64,000 bases of DNA from Rufibacter immobilis (lineage in GTDB: Bacteria; Bacteroidota; Bacteroidia; Cytophagales; Hymenobacteraceae). The notes beneath the pieces are model-generated. The model searched no databases. It worked only from the letters and a program-made list of their open reading frames with translations, and was not told the DNA's origin. Position 1 is the first letter of the stretch. Each line of letters begins with the position of its first letter. Of this stretch, positions 8,423 through 17,298 are shown one piece after another. The stretch covers positions 1 to 64,000 of the forward strand of contig NZ_RJJE01000001.1 of assembly GCF_003721565.1 (NCBI RefSeq), given 5' to 3'. The translations under genes were made by a program, and so were the position numbers.

Positions 8423-10675
8423 TCAACTCTGGAGGACTTCTTCTACTGTGTTTCCTTCCAGTTGTTTAATGCGTCTGGGTACTCCCACAATCCAGACAAT
8501 GTCTCCTTCTTCAAAAACCAGTTCAGAGTCTGGGTTAAGAATTCTGTTGCCGTTCTTCTCCACACCTACAATAAGACCTTTGGTCTTTTCCCGTACCCCA
8601 GACTGTCTGATGGATTTGTGCAGCAGCGCGGAGGTAGATTTGATCTGTAGTTTCTGCAAGCGTACTTCTTCTTTTTCCCCTTCACCGTTGGCAGCCGCTG
8701 GAATGGTGGTCTGAATAAACTGCCTAAAGCCCTCCATCTGTTCATCTGAGCCAAAAACGTACAGCTTATCGTTCGGGAAAACAAGTTCGTTGCGGGTGGG
8801 GGCCATAATGGTTCTATCACCGCGCTCAATCACCGCTACATTAATGCCGTATTTTTCCCTAATCTGCAAGTCAAAGAGGCTCTTGCCCACAATGACAGAA
8901 TCTGGCAAGATGTCAAAGCTGGAAAGGTGCGCATCCCAGGGCGTGAGGGTATGGTGCATTTTGGCGGCTTCATTCAATTCACGTGCGTTCAGGTTCCGGA
9001 CGAACCGGTTCTCAATCCGGATGTAGAACCGCTGGATTCTCTTGGAGAACACAATCATCAACGCCATGATCACCAAGCCCACCAGGAACGCCAACTGCGC
9101 CGAGAAGAACTGGTTGAGCAAGAACCCAATAAACAGAATGGCAACGGCAATTCTCACAAATCCCAGCACAATGATAAGGCTGCGGTAATTGCGGTTAGCC
9201 CAGATACGCCCCTGCGCTTCTTTCTGCGGATGGTGCACCGCCAGAGCCCACAGGAACGGCGCCATGAATATTAAGGTAACGGCGGTGGTCGCTATGTCAC
9301 CTAAATTACCGTTTACCACGTTTTCTGTAATGAACGGGTTCAGGTAACGGGCCGCCAACAGCACAATCCCGATGATCACAACAGAGTACACCACCAGGTT
9401 GATGACATACGATTTCAAGACCAGTTTCCAGTCACTGGTGGTGCCAATGGTCTGGGTGCCGGAGCTGTATTCGTTCAGGGACTTTTGCCACTTCTCTGGC
9501 AGCACCCGCTCCACAGAACGATATAAGGGCTCCGCCAGCTTGATCATGTACGGAGTGGTAAAAGTGGTGATGGCAGACACCGCCACCGCTACCGGGTAGA
9601 GAAAATCGCTGGTTACTTTAAGCGTGAGCCCCAACGTGGCGATGATAAAGGAGAATTCCCCAATCTGCGAAACGCTCATCCCCGATTGGATAGAGGTTTT
9701 CAGGCCCTGGCCCGAAATCAATCCGCCGCCCGTAATACTGAGGGCTTTCCCCAGCAGCGTCACCACCGTGATAAGCGCAATAGGCCCGGCATAAGTTACA
9801 ATCATGGCCGGGTTGATTAAGATCCCCACTGACACAAAGAAAATAGCCCCGAACAAGTCTTTCACAGAGGAAATCAAATGCTCAATCTTTTCGGCTTTGG
9901 TGGTTTCAGCCAGGATAGAGCCCATGATGAATGCCCCTAAGGCCGGGGAGAAACCAGCCTGCGCCGCCAGAATGACCATGAGCAGGCAAAGCGCCAGCGA
10001 CACAATGAGCAGAGTCTCGTCATTCATGAGCTTGCTGGCCTTGCGCAGGAAGGTAGGAATAAGGAAGATGCCGCCCAGGAACCAGAGCAGCAGGAAAAAA
10101 GCCAGCTTCAGTACGGCTTCCAGCATCTCTGAACCGGCAAACTGCTGGCTTACCGCCAACGTGGAAAGCAAGACCATCAGCAAAATGGCCACCAGATCCT
10201 CCACAATGAGAACGCCAAACACCAGCCCCGCGAACCGCTGCGTTTTCACGCCCAGCTCGTCAAAAGCCCTGATGATGATGGTGGTAGAGGAGATGGAGAG
10301 AATACCGCCCAGGAAAATGCTGTCCATGGTAGACCAGCCCAATATTTTGCCCGTGAGATAGCCCAGCAGCAGCATGACTACTACTTCTATGAGAGCCATA
10401 ACCGAAGAGGCGCCTCCCACCTTCACCAGCTTCTTGAAGCTGAACTCCAGCCCCAGGCTGAACAGCAGGAAAATCACGCCAATCTCGGCCCAGATATTAA
10501 TATTTTCTATTTCAATGATGGTGGGGAAAAGCGAAAAGTGAGGGCCCACCAGTAACCCTGCAATAATGTAACCCAATACCAAGGGCTGCTTCAGTTTCTT
10601 AAAGATTAAGGTCATGAGGCCGGCAGCCCCCAGAATCAGCCCTAGATCAGTGACTAAGTGTGGTAAGTGTGTCAT
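8423..10675 (-). CDS. CPA2-family cation:proton antiporter with TrkA-C domains
   Basis: This is an inner-membrane K+ or Na+/H+ antiporter of the KefB/CPA2 type. Residues 1-390 carry about 12 membrane segments with the Na_H_exchanger signature (GLELSFKKLVKVGG, FLGGILSISSTTIIIRAFDELG). A second group of membrane segments (about 420-560) follows. The C-terminus has two consecutive RCK_C/TrkA_C ligand domains, around 590-660 and 680-740 (ILNPDSELVFEEGDIVWIVG). No Rossmann RCK_N domain is present, so nucleotide gating as in KefB is unlikely. At 750 residues it is longer than the 600-residue Kef proteins because of the middle membrane block. Ion specificity cannot be read from sequence. Confidence 0.92.
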   Translation of the reverse strand: MTHLPHLVTDLGLILGAAGLMTLIFKKLKQPLVLGYIIAGLLVGPHFSLFPTIIEIENINIWAEIGVIFLLFSLGLEFSFKKLVKVGGASSVMALIEVVVMLLLGYLTGKILGWSTMDSIFLGGILSISSTTIIIRAFDELGVKTQRFAGLVFGVLIVEDLVAILLMVLLSTLAVSQQFAGSEMLEAVLKLAFFLLLWFLGGIFLIPTFLRKASKLMNDETLLIVSLALCLLMVILAAQAGFSPALGAFIMGSILAETTKAEKIEHLISSVKDLFGAIFFVSVGILINPAMIVTYAGPIALITVVTLLGKALSITGGGLISGQGLKTSIQSGMSVSQIGEFSFIIATLGLTLKVTSDFLYPVAVAVSAITTFTTPYMIKLAEPLYRSVERVLPEKWQKSLNEYSSGTQTIGTTSDWKLVLKSYVINLVVYSVVIIGIVLLAARYLNPFITENVVNGNLGDIATTAVTLIFMAPFLWALAVHHPQKEAQGRIWANRNYRSLIIVLGFVRIAVAILFIGFLLNQFFSAQLAFLVGLVIMALMIVFSKRIQRFYIRIENRFVRNLNARELNEAAKMHHTLTPWDAHLSSFDILPDSVIVGKSLFDLQIREKYGINVAVIERGDRTIMAPTRNELVFPNDKLYVFGSDEQMEGFRQFIQTTIPAAANGEGEKEEVRLQKLQIKSTSALLHKSIRQSGVREKTKGLIVGVEKNGNRILNPDSELVFEEGDIVWIVGVPRRIKQLEGNTVEEVLQS

Positions 10676-11041
10676 GTATGTATCTGTTGAGGTTCTTGAA
10701 AAACCTGAAATGATGAATGTGAGCCCGATGAACGGAAAAGGGTCCTGAACAAGGAGACAGACCTGGTCTGTTAAATGTCACTGGTGAAGCGCCACACGCA
10801 AATGAGTTCCGTTTAGGGGCTGTTTTTCAGAAAACAGCCCCTAAACGGAAAACAAACTAGTCTGATGGTGTCTTATCTCTGCTCAGGTACGCAAGAGGCG
10901 GCGGCGAGCGCGTGATCGCCCAACAGCCCATAAGCTGCATTACCTGTTCTAGAATACGCAAAAGGTTGGTGCGCCGGTTTACTTGTCTTCTTTGGGAGAA
11001 GCCTCTCTGAAGCCAGAGAAAATAAGCGCAAAAAGTAGCCT
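10676..11041. other. Intergenic region with palindrome copy 4
   Basis: This 366-base gap between two minus-strand genes holds palindrome copy 4. A minus-strand open frame (10873-11136) overlaps the following small gene, is Arg/Leu/Pro-rich and has no recognisable features. I see no other element. Confidence 0.65.
10807..10850. repeat. Dispersed palindrome, copy 4
   Basis: TTCCGTTTAGGGGCTGTTTT pairs perfectly with AAAACAGCCCCTAAACGGAA around a tiny loop. It lies 192 bases past the 3' end of the PNAP-ending gene B. Confidence 0.92.
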
Positions 11042-11446
11042 CTAAGGGGCGTTAGGCTGCAGACAAGAGGGTAAAAGCTGGGCCAGGCGCAGCAGGGCAA
11101 CCGGAACCACGGCATAGGAAACAGACGGTTCGTCATACGCCGGGGAAAAAGCAGGGAGGATATAGTCCGCCGAAACGGATAGATTCTGTGGCAGGCTTAA
11201 GACCAGATACGAAGAGGCCTTGGCATCCTGGAAAACATGCAGCCCTTCGGCCTTGATGGATGCGCCCTTGCCTTGATGGTCTGCTGCGCCCAGGTGCAGG
11301 CGCGGCGTAGCCGATGATGTATCTCCAAATAAGAAGCGATACACCTCCACCTCCTGCCCCGGCAACGTAAGTGCCCAGAGCAACATCACCCACATAAGCG
11401 GGTACTTGAGATGGTGTTGAATCACATGAGATACTTTTTTCAGCAT
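11042..11446 (-). CDS. Small envelope protein ending in PNAP (B)
   Basis: No family is recognised. I start it at the methionine at 11446 (MLKKVSHVIQHHLKYPLMWV), giving 134 residues. The frame stays open to 11515, but the extra N-terminus is not hydrophobic-signal-like. A hydrophobic segment (about residues 13-30, PLMWVMLLWALTLP) is followed by an extracytoplasmic region containing GLHVFQDAKASSYLVLSLPQ. The tail is Leu-rich and ends LLRLAQLLPSCLQPNAP. The C-terminal four residues are identical to those of the proteins at 4831-5190 and 14285-14650. It lies between the antiporter and the divergent YitT-family gene. Confidence 0.6.
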   Translation of the reverse strand: MLKKVSHVIQHHLKYPLMWVMLLWALTLPGQEVEVYRFLFGDTSSATPRLHLGAADHQGKGASIKAEGLHVFQDAKASSYLVLSLPQNLSVSADYILPAFSPAYDEPSVSYAVVPVALLRLAQLLPSCLQPNAP

Positions 11447-11580
11447 ATCTACAAAAATATAGCTTTTCTGCCATAAATGATATATTCTCACGGCAATAGC
11501 GTCCATATTCTTCACCGGTCTAGCTCATTTTCAGAGGTTCATCTGGCAACGGTGGTTTCCTTAGTTGCACTTTTTAACAG

Positions 11581-11620
11581 CCGTTTAGGCTTGTTTTCAG
11601 AAAAACGGGCGCTAAACGGC
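11581..11620. repeat. Dispersed palindrome, copy 5 (imperfect)
   Basis: CCGTTTAGGCTTGTTTTCAG faces AAAAACGGGCGCTAAACGGC. The ends pair but the inner stem has mismatches. It lies between divergent genes. Confidence 0.75.
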
Positions 11621-11731
11621 TTCCTGCCGCGCAAAGTTTTAGGACGCCGCCGACACAGAGAAAATAGTTTTAGCTATATTGCTTCTTGTCTTGTTTTTGA
11701 AAAGTCCAACTAAACCTATTGCTCTTTGTCT

Positions 11732-12616
11732 ATGCACCCAGCCAACGACAATGCGATTGTACTCAAATCCGAAATTAGAAACATAATTTATATCCTGCTC
11801 GGCATCCTCTCGGCAGGTTTCGGGCTCAAGGGATTCCTGCTCACCAACCACTTCATTGACGGCGGAGTAACGGGCATCTCCATGCTGCTCACCCACATCT
11901 TCGGGATACCGCTTTCTTTGCTGATTGTGCTCATCAATCTGCCGTTTGTGGTGTTAGGTTACCGCTACGTAGGCCATTTGTTCGCGATCAAGAGCGCCTT
12001 GGCCATTGTGGGCTTATCGCTTTGCCTGGTGTTTGTTTCCTACCCAGACGTGACCACTGACAAAATGCTGACGGCTATCTTTGGTGGGGTTTTCATTGGC
12101 TTGGGCATAGGCCTGGCCATGCGCGGCGGCTCTGTGCTGGACGGAACTGAGGTGGCCGCCGTGTTGGTCAGTAAAAACTACCCGCTGCTCAAGGTGAGTG
12201 ACGTGATCCTGCTCCTCAACATTATCATCTTCTGCACCGCCGCCCTCTTTCTGGGCGTAGACGTGGCCCTTTACTCCATCCTTACTTATTTTTCGGCCTC
12301 CAAAATGATAGATTTCCTTCTGCACGGCATTGAACAGTACACGGGGGTAACGGTGGTTTCCACGCACAGCGAGGAGATAAGACTAGCCATTACGGAGAAA
12401 CTGGGCCGGGGCGTGACCATTTACCAGGGCAAGCGGGGCTTTGGGAAGCGGGGCGAAAAAACCGGCGAGATTGACATTATCTTCACCGTAGTTACCCGGC
12501 TGGAGATACCCGCCCTGCGCCGTGAAGTGAAACTCATTGATCCGCACGCTTTCCTCATCCAGCAGAGCATAGATGATACTGATGGCGGCATGGTGAAACG
12601 AAGATCACTGCACTAA
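11732..12616 (+). CDS. YitT family membrane protein with DUF2179 domain
   Basis: An integral membrane protein of unknown transport or sensory role. About five or six membrane segments occupy residues 15-195, including ISMLLTHIFGIPLSLLIVLI and the family motif MRGGSVLDGTEVAAV. The C-terminal DUF2179 domain (about 205-290) contains RLAITEKLGRGVTIYQGKRG. I use the ATG at 11732; a TTG two codons upstream is in frame. The 294-residue length is typical. It is convergent with the APC permease gene, and palindrome copy 6 lies between them. Confidence 0.93.
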   Translation: MHPANDNAIVLKSEIRNIIYILLGILSAGFGLKGFLLTNHFIDGGVTGISMLLTHIFGIPLSLLIVLINLPFVVLGYRYVGHLFAIKSALAIVGLSLCLVFVSYPDVTTDKMLTAIFGGVFIGLGIGLAMRGGSVLDGTEVAAVLVSKNYPLLKVSDVILLLNIIIFCTAALFLGVDVALYSILTYFSASKMIDFLLHGIEQYTGVTVVSTHSEEIRLAITEKLGRGVTIYQGKRGFGKRGEKTGEIDIIFTVVTRLEIPALRREVKLIDPHAFLIQQSIDDTDGGMVKRRSLH

Positions 12617-12640
12617 CCACCTTTTCCTCTTTTTATGCCG

Positions 12641-12698
12641 AAGGGCTTTGCGTTTAGGGGCCGTTTTTCCAAAAACAGCCCCTAAATGCAAAACCCTT
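12641..12698. repeat. Dispersed palindrome, copy 6, acting as terminator tip
   Basis: The core is flanked by outer arms AAGGGCTTTG and CAAAACCCTT that pair, and a T-rich run (CTTTTTTAT) follows on the plus strand. It lies 25 bases past the YitT-family stop and faces the 3' end of the convergent permease gene. Confidence 0.9.
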
Positions 12699-12723
12699 CT
12701 TTTTTATCTTCAACTGGTAACCG

Positions 12724-14163
12724 TCAGGAATTGACCATGGCTTTGGGTTCTGCTTCTTCCACGGGAGCATTGTCTGGTTTGTTTTTTCTGAGGAACCACC
12801 AGTACATGGGAATACCCGTGAGCATGAGCCCCATACCGATGGCTGCTTCGCGGGGACGCACCATTATGGTGTTGCAGAACAGCACGGCGCAGAACAGAAT
12901 CATGATGGCAGGCACCACCGGATAGCCCCACACTTTGTACGGCCGCGGCGCCTCTGGCATGCGCTTCCTTAAAATGAAAACGCCCAGCGTAGTAGCCCCA
13001 TAGTAAATGAACACCGCAAAGATGATCATGTCAGTGAGTTGGTCAAACGTGCCAGAAAGTACCAGCACACAGGCCCAAACGCCCTGGAAAACGAGGGAGC
13101 TGCCCGGTACCTGAGCATCGTTGAGATTGGCTGCTTTCCTGAAGAACAGCCCTTCGCGGGCCATGGCGAAATACGTGCGGCAGCTGGCCAGCACCGTGGC
13201 GTTGGTACAGCCCAGCGTGGTGATCAGGATCAGGACAGACATGAAGAAGCCGCCCCCGGCACCCCAGAAGCTTTTCACAGCCTCAATGGCGGCAATCTTG
13301 TTCCCGGCCTGGTACAGCTCCTCCAAAGCCGGCACCGACAGCACCGAGAGATACGTGGCATTGACCAACAGATAAATGCTGATCACCGTCAGAACTCCAA
13401 TGGTGATGCCCCTGGGAATGGTGCGCTTGGCATCTTTGATTTCGCCGCCCAGAAACCCAATGGCCGCCCAGCCCTGGTACGCCCAGAACGCCGACAGCAT
13501 GGCCGTGAAAATCGCGCTGAAGGTAACAGGTGTGTTGTTGGTGGTCTGTAAGCTGAAGCTCTGGCCCAGGTTGGCCTGCCCGCTGCCCAGCCCGAAGAAG
13601 ATGATCAGGAAAATACCGGCAAACACCAACAGGAGAATAGCCGTGCCCAGCCCTGCGCCCGCTTTAATGCCCCGGCTGTTGATCCAGGTCAGAAAAAGGA
13701 TGAGCAGGATGGCCGTGAGCTTCACACTGAAATCGGCGAAGGGATAGAACACCCCGCCAATGCTCACCTCGGCCCAGGAACTGAGCAAAGGAGGCACCGC
13801 CGCCAGACTGTGCAATGACTGGGCAAACACGTACGCCAAAGAAGAGATAGCCGCCGTCTGGATAACCGTGAACAGAGACCAACCATAGATAAAGGCGAAG
13901 AACCGGTTGTAAATGCGCTTGTAATAGGAATATTCTCCGCCGGTATCGGCTAAGAGACCGGCCACCTCGGCGTTGCTCAAGGCCCCAAACAAGGTGATGA
14001 TGCCGCCCAGCACCCAGCACACCAGCACCCAGCCCGGTGAGTGCAGCTCGGCGGCCATGGGCGCCACTTTCTTGTAAACCCCAGACCCAATGATGTTTCC
14101 AATCACCACCACTACCACCAGGCGCAGGCCCAGAGACCTATGAAGCTGCTTTGTATTGCTCAT
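12724..14163 (-). CDS. APC-superfamily amino acid permease
   Basis: Inner-membrane amino acid transporter with 12 predicted membrane segments over 479 residues. The APC signature lies in the first helix (VVVVIGNIIGSGVYKKVAPM, about residues 16-35), with the unwound GSG motif that binds the amino acid backbone. A second family marker is AMLSAFWAYQGWAAIGFLGGEIKDAKRTIPRG (about 220-250). The ending of charged residues (EEAEPKAMVNS) is cytoplasmic. The pattern is closest to the LAT-like branch, but the substrate is not determinable here. Confidence 0.93.
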   Translation of the reverse strand: MSNTKQLHRSLGLRLVVVVVIGNIIGSGVYKKVAPMAAELHSPGWVLVCWVLGGIITLFGALSNAEVAGLLADTGGEYSYYKRIYNRFFAFIYGWSLFTVIQTAAISSLAYVFAQSLHSLAAVPPLLSSWAEVSIGGVFYPFADFSVKLTAILLILFLTWINSRGIKAGAGLGTAILLLVFAGIFLIIFFGLGSGQANLGQSFSLQTTNNTPVTFSAIFTAMLSAFWAYQGWAAIGFLGGEIKDAKRTIPRGITIGVLTVISIYLLVNATYLSVLSVPALEELYQAGNKIAAIEAVKSFWGAGGGFFMSVLILITTLGCTNATVLASCRTYFAMAREGLFFRKAANLNDAQVPGSSLVFQGVWACVLVLSGTFDQLTDMIIFAVFIYYGATTLGVFILRKRMPEAPRPYKVWGYPVVPAIMILFCAVLFCNTIMVRPREAAIGMGLMLTGIPMYWWFLRKNKPDNAPVEEAEPKAMVNS

Positions 14164-14271
14164 GTTTACAGGAAAGTTTCTTTAAAGATAAAGGTCTCTT
14201 CCAAAAATCCTAGTGCCGGGAGCGCATATATAATATTTTATGCCCGAAGTACCTGTCAGGCAAAATATCAT

Positions 14272-14279
14272 TATTTTTG
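14272..14279 (+). promoter_or_regulatory. Putative -7 element before PNAP gene C
   Basis: TATTTTTG fits TAnnTTTG. It ends only five bases before the ATG at 14285, so either the leader is very short or translation begins at the next ATG, 14291. Confidence 0.4.
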
Positions 14280-14284
14280 TGCCT

Positions 14285-14650
14285 ATGACAATGAGCAGAT
14301 TCAACGGCCCGTCTTTCAAAGCCTCGTTCGCGGTGGCGGCCCTGCTGTATCTGTTTGCGTGCTTCTTCTCGGCCACTCCGGTCCATAAGGTGCATTATTC
14401 GCCAAAGGCGGAAAAAGTGGTGCTGACTACCGGGACAGACCAAACGCCCGCGGCTCCTTACGTGTGGAAAGCGAGCGAACCCCTGGATCCTTCGGGGATT
14501 CTGCATGAGGCGGAGCTTTCGCTGCTCCCTCTGCTTTTTGCCTTCGTAGCCCTGCTGTTTTTCCCCATCCTTCAGAACACCAGGGTAACCTATTCCAGCA
14601 GCACCTACAAAATCTTTGATTTCTTCAGGATTCTCCCCAACGCCCCCTAG
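14285..14650 (+). CDS. Small envelope protein ending in PNAP (C)
   Basis: No family is recognised. It has 121 residues from the ATG at 14285; the ATG at 14291 is equally plausible. A hydrophobic segment (about residues 12-30, FAVAALLYLFACFFSA) leads into a polar extracytoplasmic loop (residues 31-72). A second hydrophobic stretch (LLPLLFAFVALLFFPIL, about 80-97) follows, and the end is STYKIFDFFRILPNAP. It shares the exact PNAP terminus and the size class with the proteins at 4831-5190 and 11042-11446. It lies divergent from the APC permease and upstream of the exbB-like gene. Confidence 0.68.
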   Translation: MTMSRFNGPSFKASFAVAALLYLFACFFSATPVHKVHYSPKAEKVVLTTGTDQTPAAPYVWKASEPLDPSGILHEAELSLLPLLFAFVALLFFPILQNTRVTYSSSTYKIFDFFRILPNAP

Positions 14651-14724
14651 TTTCCCCCTTCCTTTTCGGCTCATCATTACGCTTTCTTTGGTTTAGCCAA
14701 GTGCTGAACAGAGGTGAGAGCCGG

Positions 14725-14765
14725 TGCGTTTTGGCTTAATTTTCAGAAAAACAGCCGCTAAACGC
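14725..14765. repeat. Dispersed palindrome, copy 7 (imperfect)
   Basis: TGCGTTTTGGCTTAATTTTC faces AAAAACAGCCGCTAAACGCCA. The left arm has diverged. It lies downstream of PNAP gene C. Confidence 0.65.
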
Positions 14766-14914
14766 CAATAAAGCCTGTGGCCCACAGAGCCACCTCCCCT
14801 GCGCATTACCTGTTGCTGGCACCTATTGGTGCCGGGCGGCAGCGTAAGGTTCTCCTATGTCATTTTATTCCGGTGGCACCCGCCACCTGTTATCTCATTA
14901 TATTCTAGTTCAAG

Positions 14915-15599
14915 ATGTTATCATTATTCGTTTTAGCCCAGGTACCGGCCACAGAACCGGGCCAGGCCGGCATGTCTTTGCTTGATCTGCTCCTGAAGGG
15001 GGGCATGGTCATGATTCCTATTTCCCTTTTGTCTTTGGCGGCGCTGTATATATTCATAGAACGCATGCTCTACCTGAAGTCGGCGGGTAAAACTGATCCT
15101 GCTTTCCTGAAGACCATAGAGCAGAAAATCCTGCAGGGCCAGCTGCGCGAGGCCTCTTCCCTCTGCGAGGTAACGCCTACCCCGGCGCCTGCTGGCCAAG
15201 GGCCTGAGCCGCGTGGGTTCCTCTACCCGTGACATTGAAAGCGCCATTGAAAACACGGCCCACGTGGAAGTGTACAGCATGGAGAAGAACATGGGCTACC
15301 TCTCAGCCATTGCGGCCATTGCGCCTATGCTGGGCTTTCTGGGCACCGTTACGGGCATGATCAAGGCCTTCTACCACATCTCCCTCGCCGATAACATCAG
15401 CATCGGCATTATTGCCGGGGGAATCTATGAGAAGATGATCACTTCGGCGGCGGGTCTGGTGGTGGGCATGCTGGCCTACGTGTTCCACACGCTGCTGCAC
15501 GCCCAGATTGACAAGACCGTGAACAAGCTGGAAGTGGTGTCTATCGGGTTCATGGATTTACTCTTCAAAGTACCGCAGTATGAACTTCAGGAAAACTAA
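14915..15599 (+). pseudogene. exbB: MotA/TolQ/ExbB family proton channel gene, interrupted by a +1 frameshift
   Basis: The intact product would be a three-helix inner-membrane proton-channel subunit working with ExbD. The first part (14915 to about 15182) encodes an N-terminal extension, the first membrane helix and SAGKTDPAFLKTIEQKILQG. It then leaves frame at a run of four C's (15180-15183) and stops at 15230-15232. Skipping one base there restores the family sequence: RLLAKGLSRVGSSTRDIESA, then AAIAPMLGFLGTVTGMIKAF and AGGIYEKMITSAAGLVVGM. The joined product would be 227 residues, the normal length. One extra C in the homopolymer (sequencing error or real mutation) is the simplest reading; programmed +1 shifting at a proline codon is possible. 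It overlaps exbD by 20 bases. Confidence 0.9.
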
Positions 15600-15978
15600 G
15601 CGGCACGCGGCCGCGGTGGAGGCGGCCTCGCTCTCAGACATTCTGTTCTTCCTCATGCTGTTCTTCCTGATCATCTCCACGCTGGCCAGCCCCACCGCCA
15701 TTAAGCTGCTGTTGCCGCAGGCCAAACACACCCAGAACATCCCTAAACAGATCCTGAACATCTCTGTGAATGCCCAGCTGGACTATTTTCTGGAGAAGGA
15801 ACCGCTTTCGTTCGCGGGGCTGGAGGAATCTCTGGAGCGGTACGCTTCCGCGCCTGCCAAACCTACCGTGGTGCTGCGGGTAGACCGCACCATCCAGGTG
15901 AACGAGCTGGTGAAAGTGGTGGACATCATCAACCGGAACAAGCTCCAGATGGTCATCGCCACGGAGAAATCGAATTAA
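15580..15978 (+). CDS. exbD: Biopolymer transport protein ExbD/TolR family
   Basis: Partner of the upstream ExbB-like channel. It has one membrane segment near the N-terminus (about residues 18-42, SLSDILFFLMLFFLIISTLA), with Asp20 as the expected proton-carrying residue. A periplasmic domain with VVLRVDRTIQVNELVKVVDI follows. The 132-residue length is typical. Translation starts inside the exbB end, which implies coupled translation and argues that both genes are, or recently were, functional. Confidence 0.93.
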   Translation: MNFRKTKRHAAAVEAASLSDILFFLMLFFLIISTLASPTAIKLLLPQAKHTQNIPKQILNISVNAQLDYFLEKEPLSFAGLEESLERYASAPAKPTVVLRVDRTIQVNELVKVVDIINRNKLQMVIATEKSN

Positions 15979-16005
15979 CACTCACCTAAACCCTTTCTTT
16001 CTTTT

Positions 16006-17280
16006 ATGACCCGATTTACCGGCCTGATTGGCATTGTACTGATCCTGGGCATTGCCTTCCTGCTCTCTAACAACCGGAAAGCCATTAATCTGAGGCTCGT
16101 GTCCGTGGGGCTGCTGCTCCAACTGGTCATGGCGGTTTTCATCCTGAAGATTCCCTTCGGGCAGATGATTTTCCAGAAGTTCGGGCACTTCATCACCCAG
16201 ATCCTGAGCTTCTCTGACCGGGGGGCGGAGTTTGTCTTTGGCGCGCTGGTGAACAAGGAGAAAATGGACCGGGCTTTTGGCGTGGGCAATGACGTGATCT
16301 TCTTCTTCAAGATTGTGCCTACCATCATTTTTGTGGCGGTACTGGTGAACATTGCCTACCACATTGGCCTCATGCAGCGCGTGGTGGCCGTAATGGCCCG
16401 CGGGGTGCATAAACTGATGGGGGTAAGCGGCAGCGAGGCAGTTTCCAATGTGGCCAGCGTGTTTGTGGGCCAGGTGGAGGCTCAGCTCATGATCAAGCCT
16501 TACCTCAAAACCATGACCAACTCAGAGCTCCTGGCTTCCATGGCCGGCAGCATGGCCTGTATTGCGGGTGGCGTGATGGCGGTGTACATTGCGTTGGGCG
16601 TACCCGCCGAGTACCTCATTGCCGCCAGCATCATGGCCGCGCCGGGTGCTTTGGTCATCTCCAAAATCGTTTTCCCGGAGACCGAGGTCTCAGAGACCAA
16701 AGGCAAGGTGGCGCTGGAGGTGAAAAAGCAGGACGCCAACCTGGTAGACGCAATTTCGCACGGCGCCTCAGACGGCCTGCGCGTGGGCCTCAACGTGGTG
16801 GCCATGCTCATTGGCTTCATCGCGCTCATTGCCCTGGTAGATTATTTCCTGGGGTATCTGGGCGGCTTTCTGGCCGGACTGGGGCTTTCCCTGGACGCCG
16901 TGGGCATTCCGCTGGAGCACCTGAGCCTGAAGAGCATTCTGGGCAGCGTCTTCTCCTTGTTCGCTTGGGCGATGGGAGTACCTGCCAAAGACATGTTCGC
17001 GGCCGGTTCCCTGATGGGCACTAAAATAGTAGTGAACGAGTTTGTGGCGTATCTGGACCTGACGGCTCTCAAAGGCACTCTGGAACCCAAAACCCTATTG
17101 ATTACCTCCTTCGCCCTGTGCGGTTTCGCGAACTTCAGCTCCATTGCCATTCAGGTGGGCGGCATCAGTCAGTTGGTGCCGGAGCGGCGACAGGATTTGG
17201 CTAAACTAGGCCTGAAAGCGTTGACCTGCGGAACCTTGGCCTCTTATCTATCGGCTACGCTGGCCGGTATTTTGATGTAG
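16006..17280 (+). CDS. nupC: Concentrative nucleoside transporter (NupC/CNT family)
   Basis: Inner-membrane symporter bringing in nucleosides with protons or sodium. The 424-residue protein has the CNT order: an N-terminal helix block and the gate region GAEFVFGALVNKE (about residues 70-82). VFVGQVEAQLMIKPYL (the first hairpin/substrate motif) is near 152-167, and the C-terminal core carries SVFSLFAWAMGVPAKDM and TKIVVNEFVAYLDL. It follows exbD by 27 bases and could be cotranscribed with it. The udk product at 4.1 kb would phosphorylate imported uridine, a functional link by pathway only. Confidence 0.95.
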   Translation: MTRFTGLIGIVLILGIAFLLSNNRKAINLRLVSVGLLLQLVMAVFILKIPFGQMIFQKFGHFITQILSFSDRGAEFVFGALVNKEKMDRAFGVGNDVIFFFKIVPTIIFVAVLVNIAYHIGLMQRVVAVMARGVHKLMGVSGSEAVSNVASVFVGQVEAQLMIKPYLKTMTNSELLASMAGSMACIAGGVMAVYIALGVPAEYLIAASIMAAPGALVISKIVFPETEVSETKGKVALEVKKQDANLVDAISHGASDGLRVGLNVVAMLIGFIALIALVDYFLGYLGGFLAGLGLSLDAVGIPLEHLSLKSILGSVFSLFAWAMGVPAKDMFAAGSLMGTKIVVNEFVAYLDLTALKGTLEPKTLLITSFALCGFANFSSIAIQVGGISQLVPERRQDLAKLGLKALTCGTLASYLSATLAGILM

Positions 17281-17298
17281 CAGCACCGCTTCTATGCA

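Noticed and set aside
10873-11136. Minus-strand open frame of 87 codons
   Set aside because: It overlaps the better-supported PNAP gene B in another frame and has a random-looking composition.
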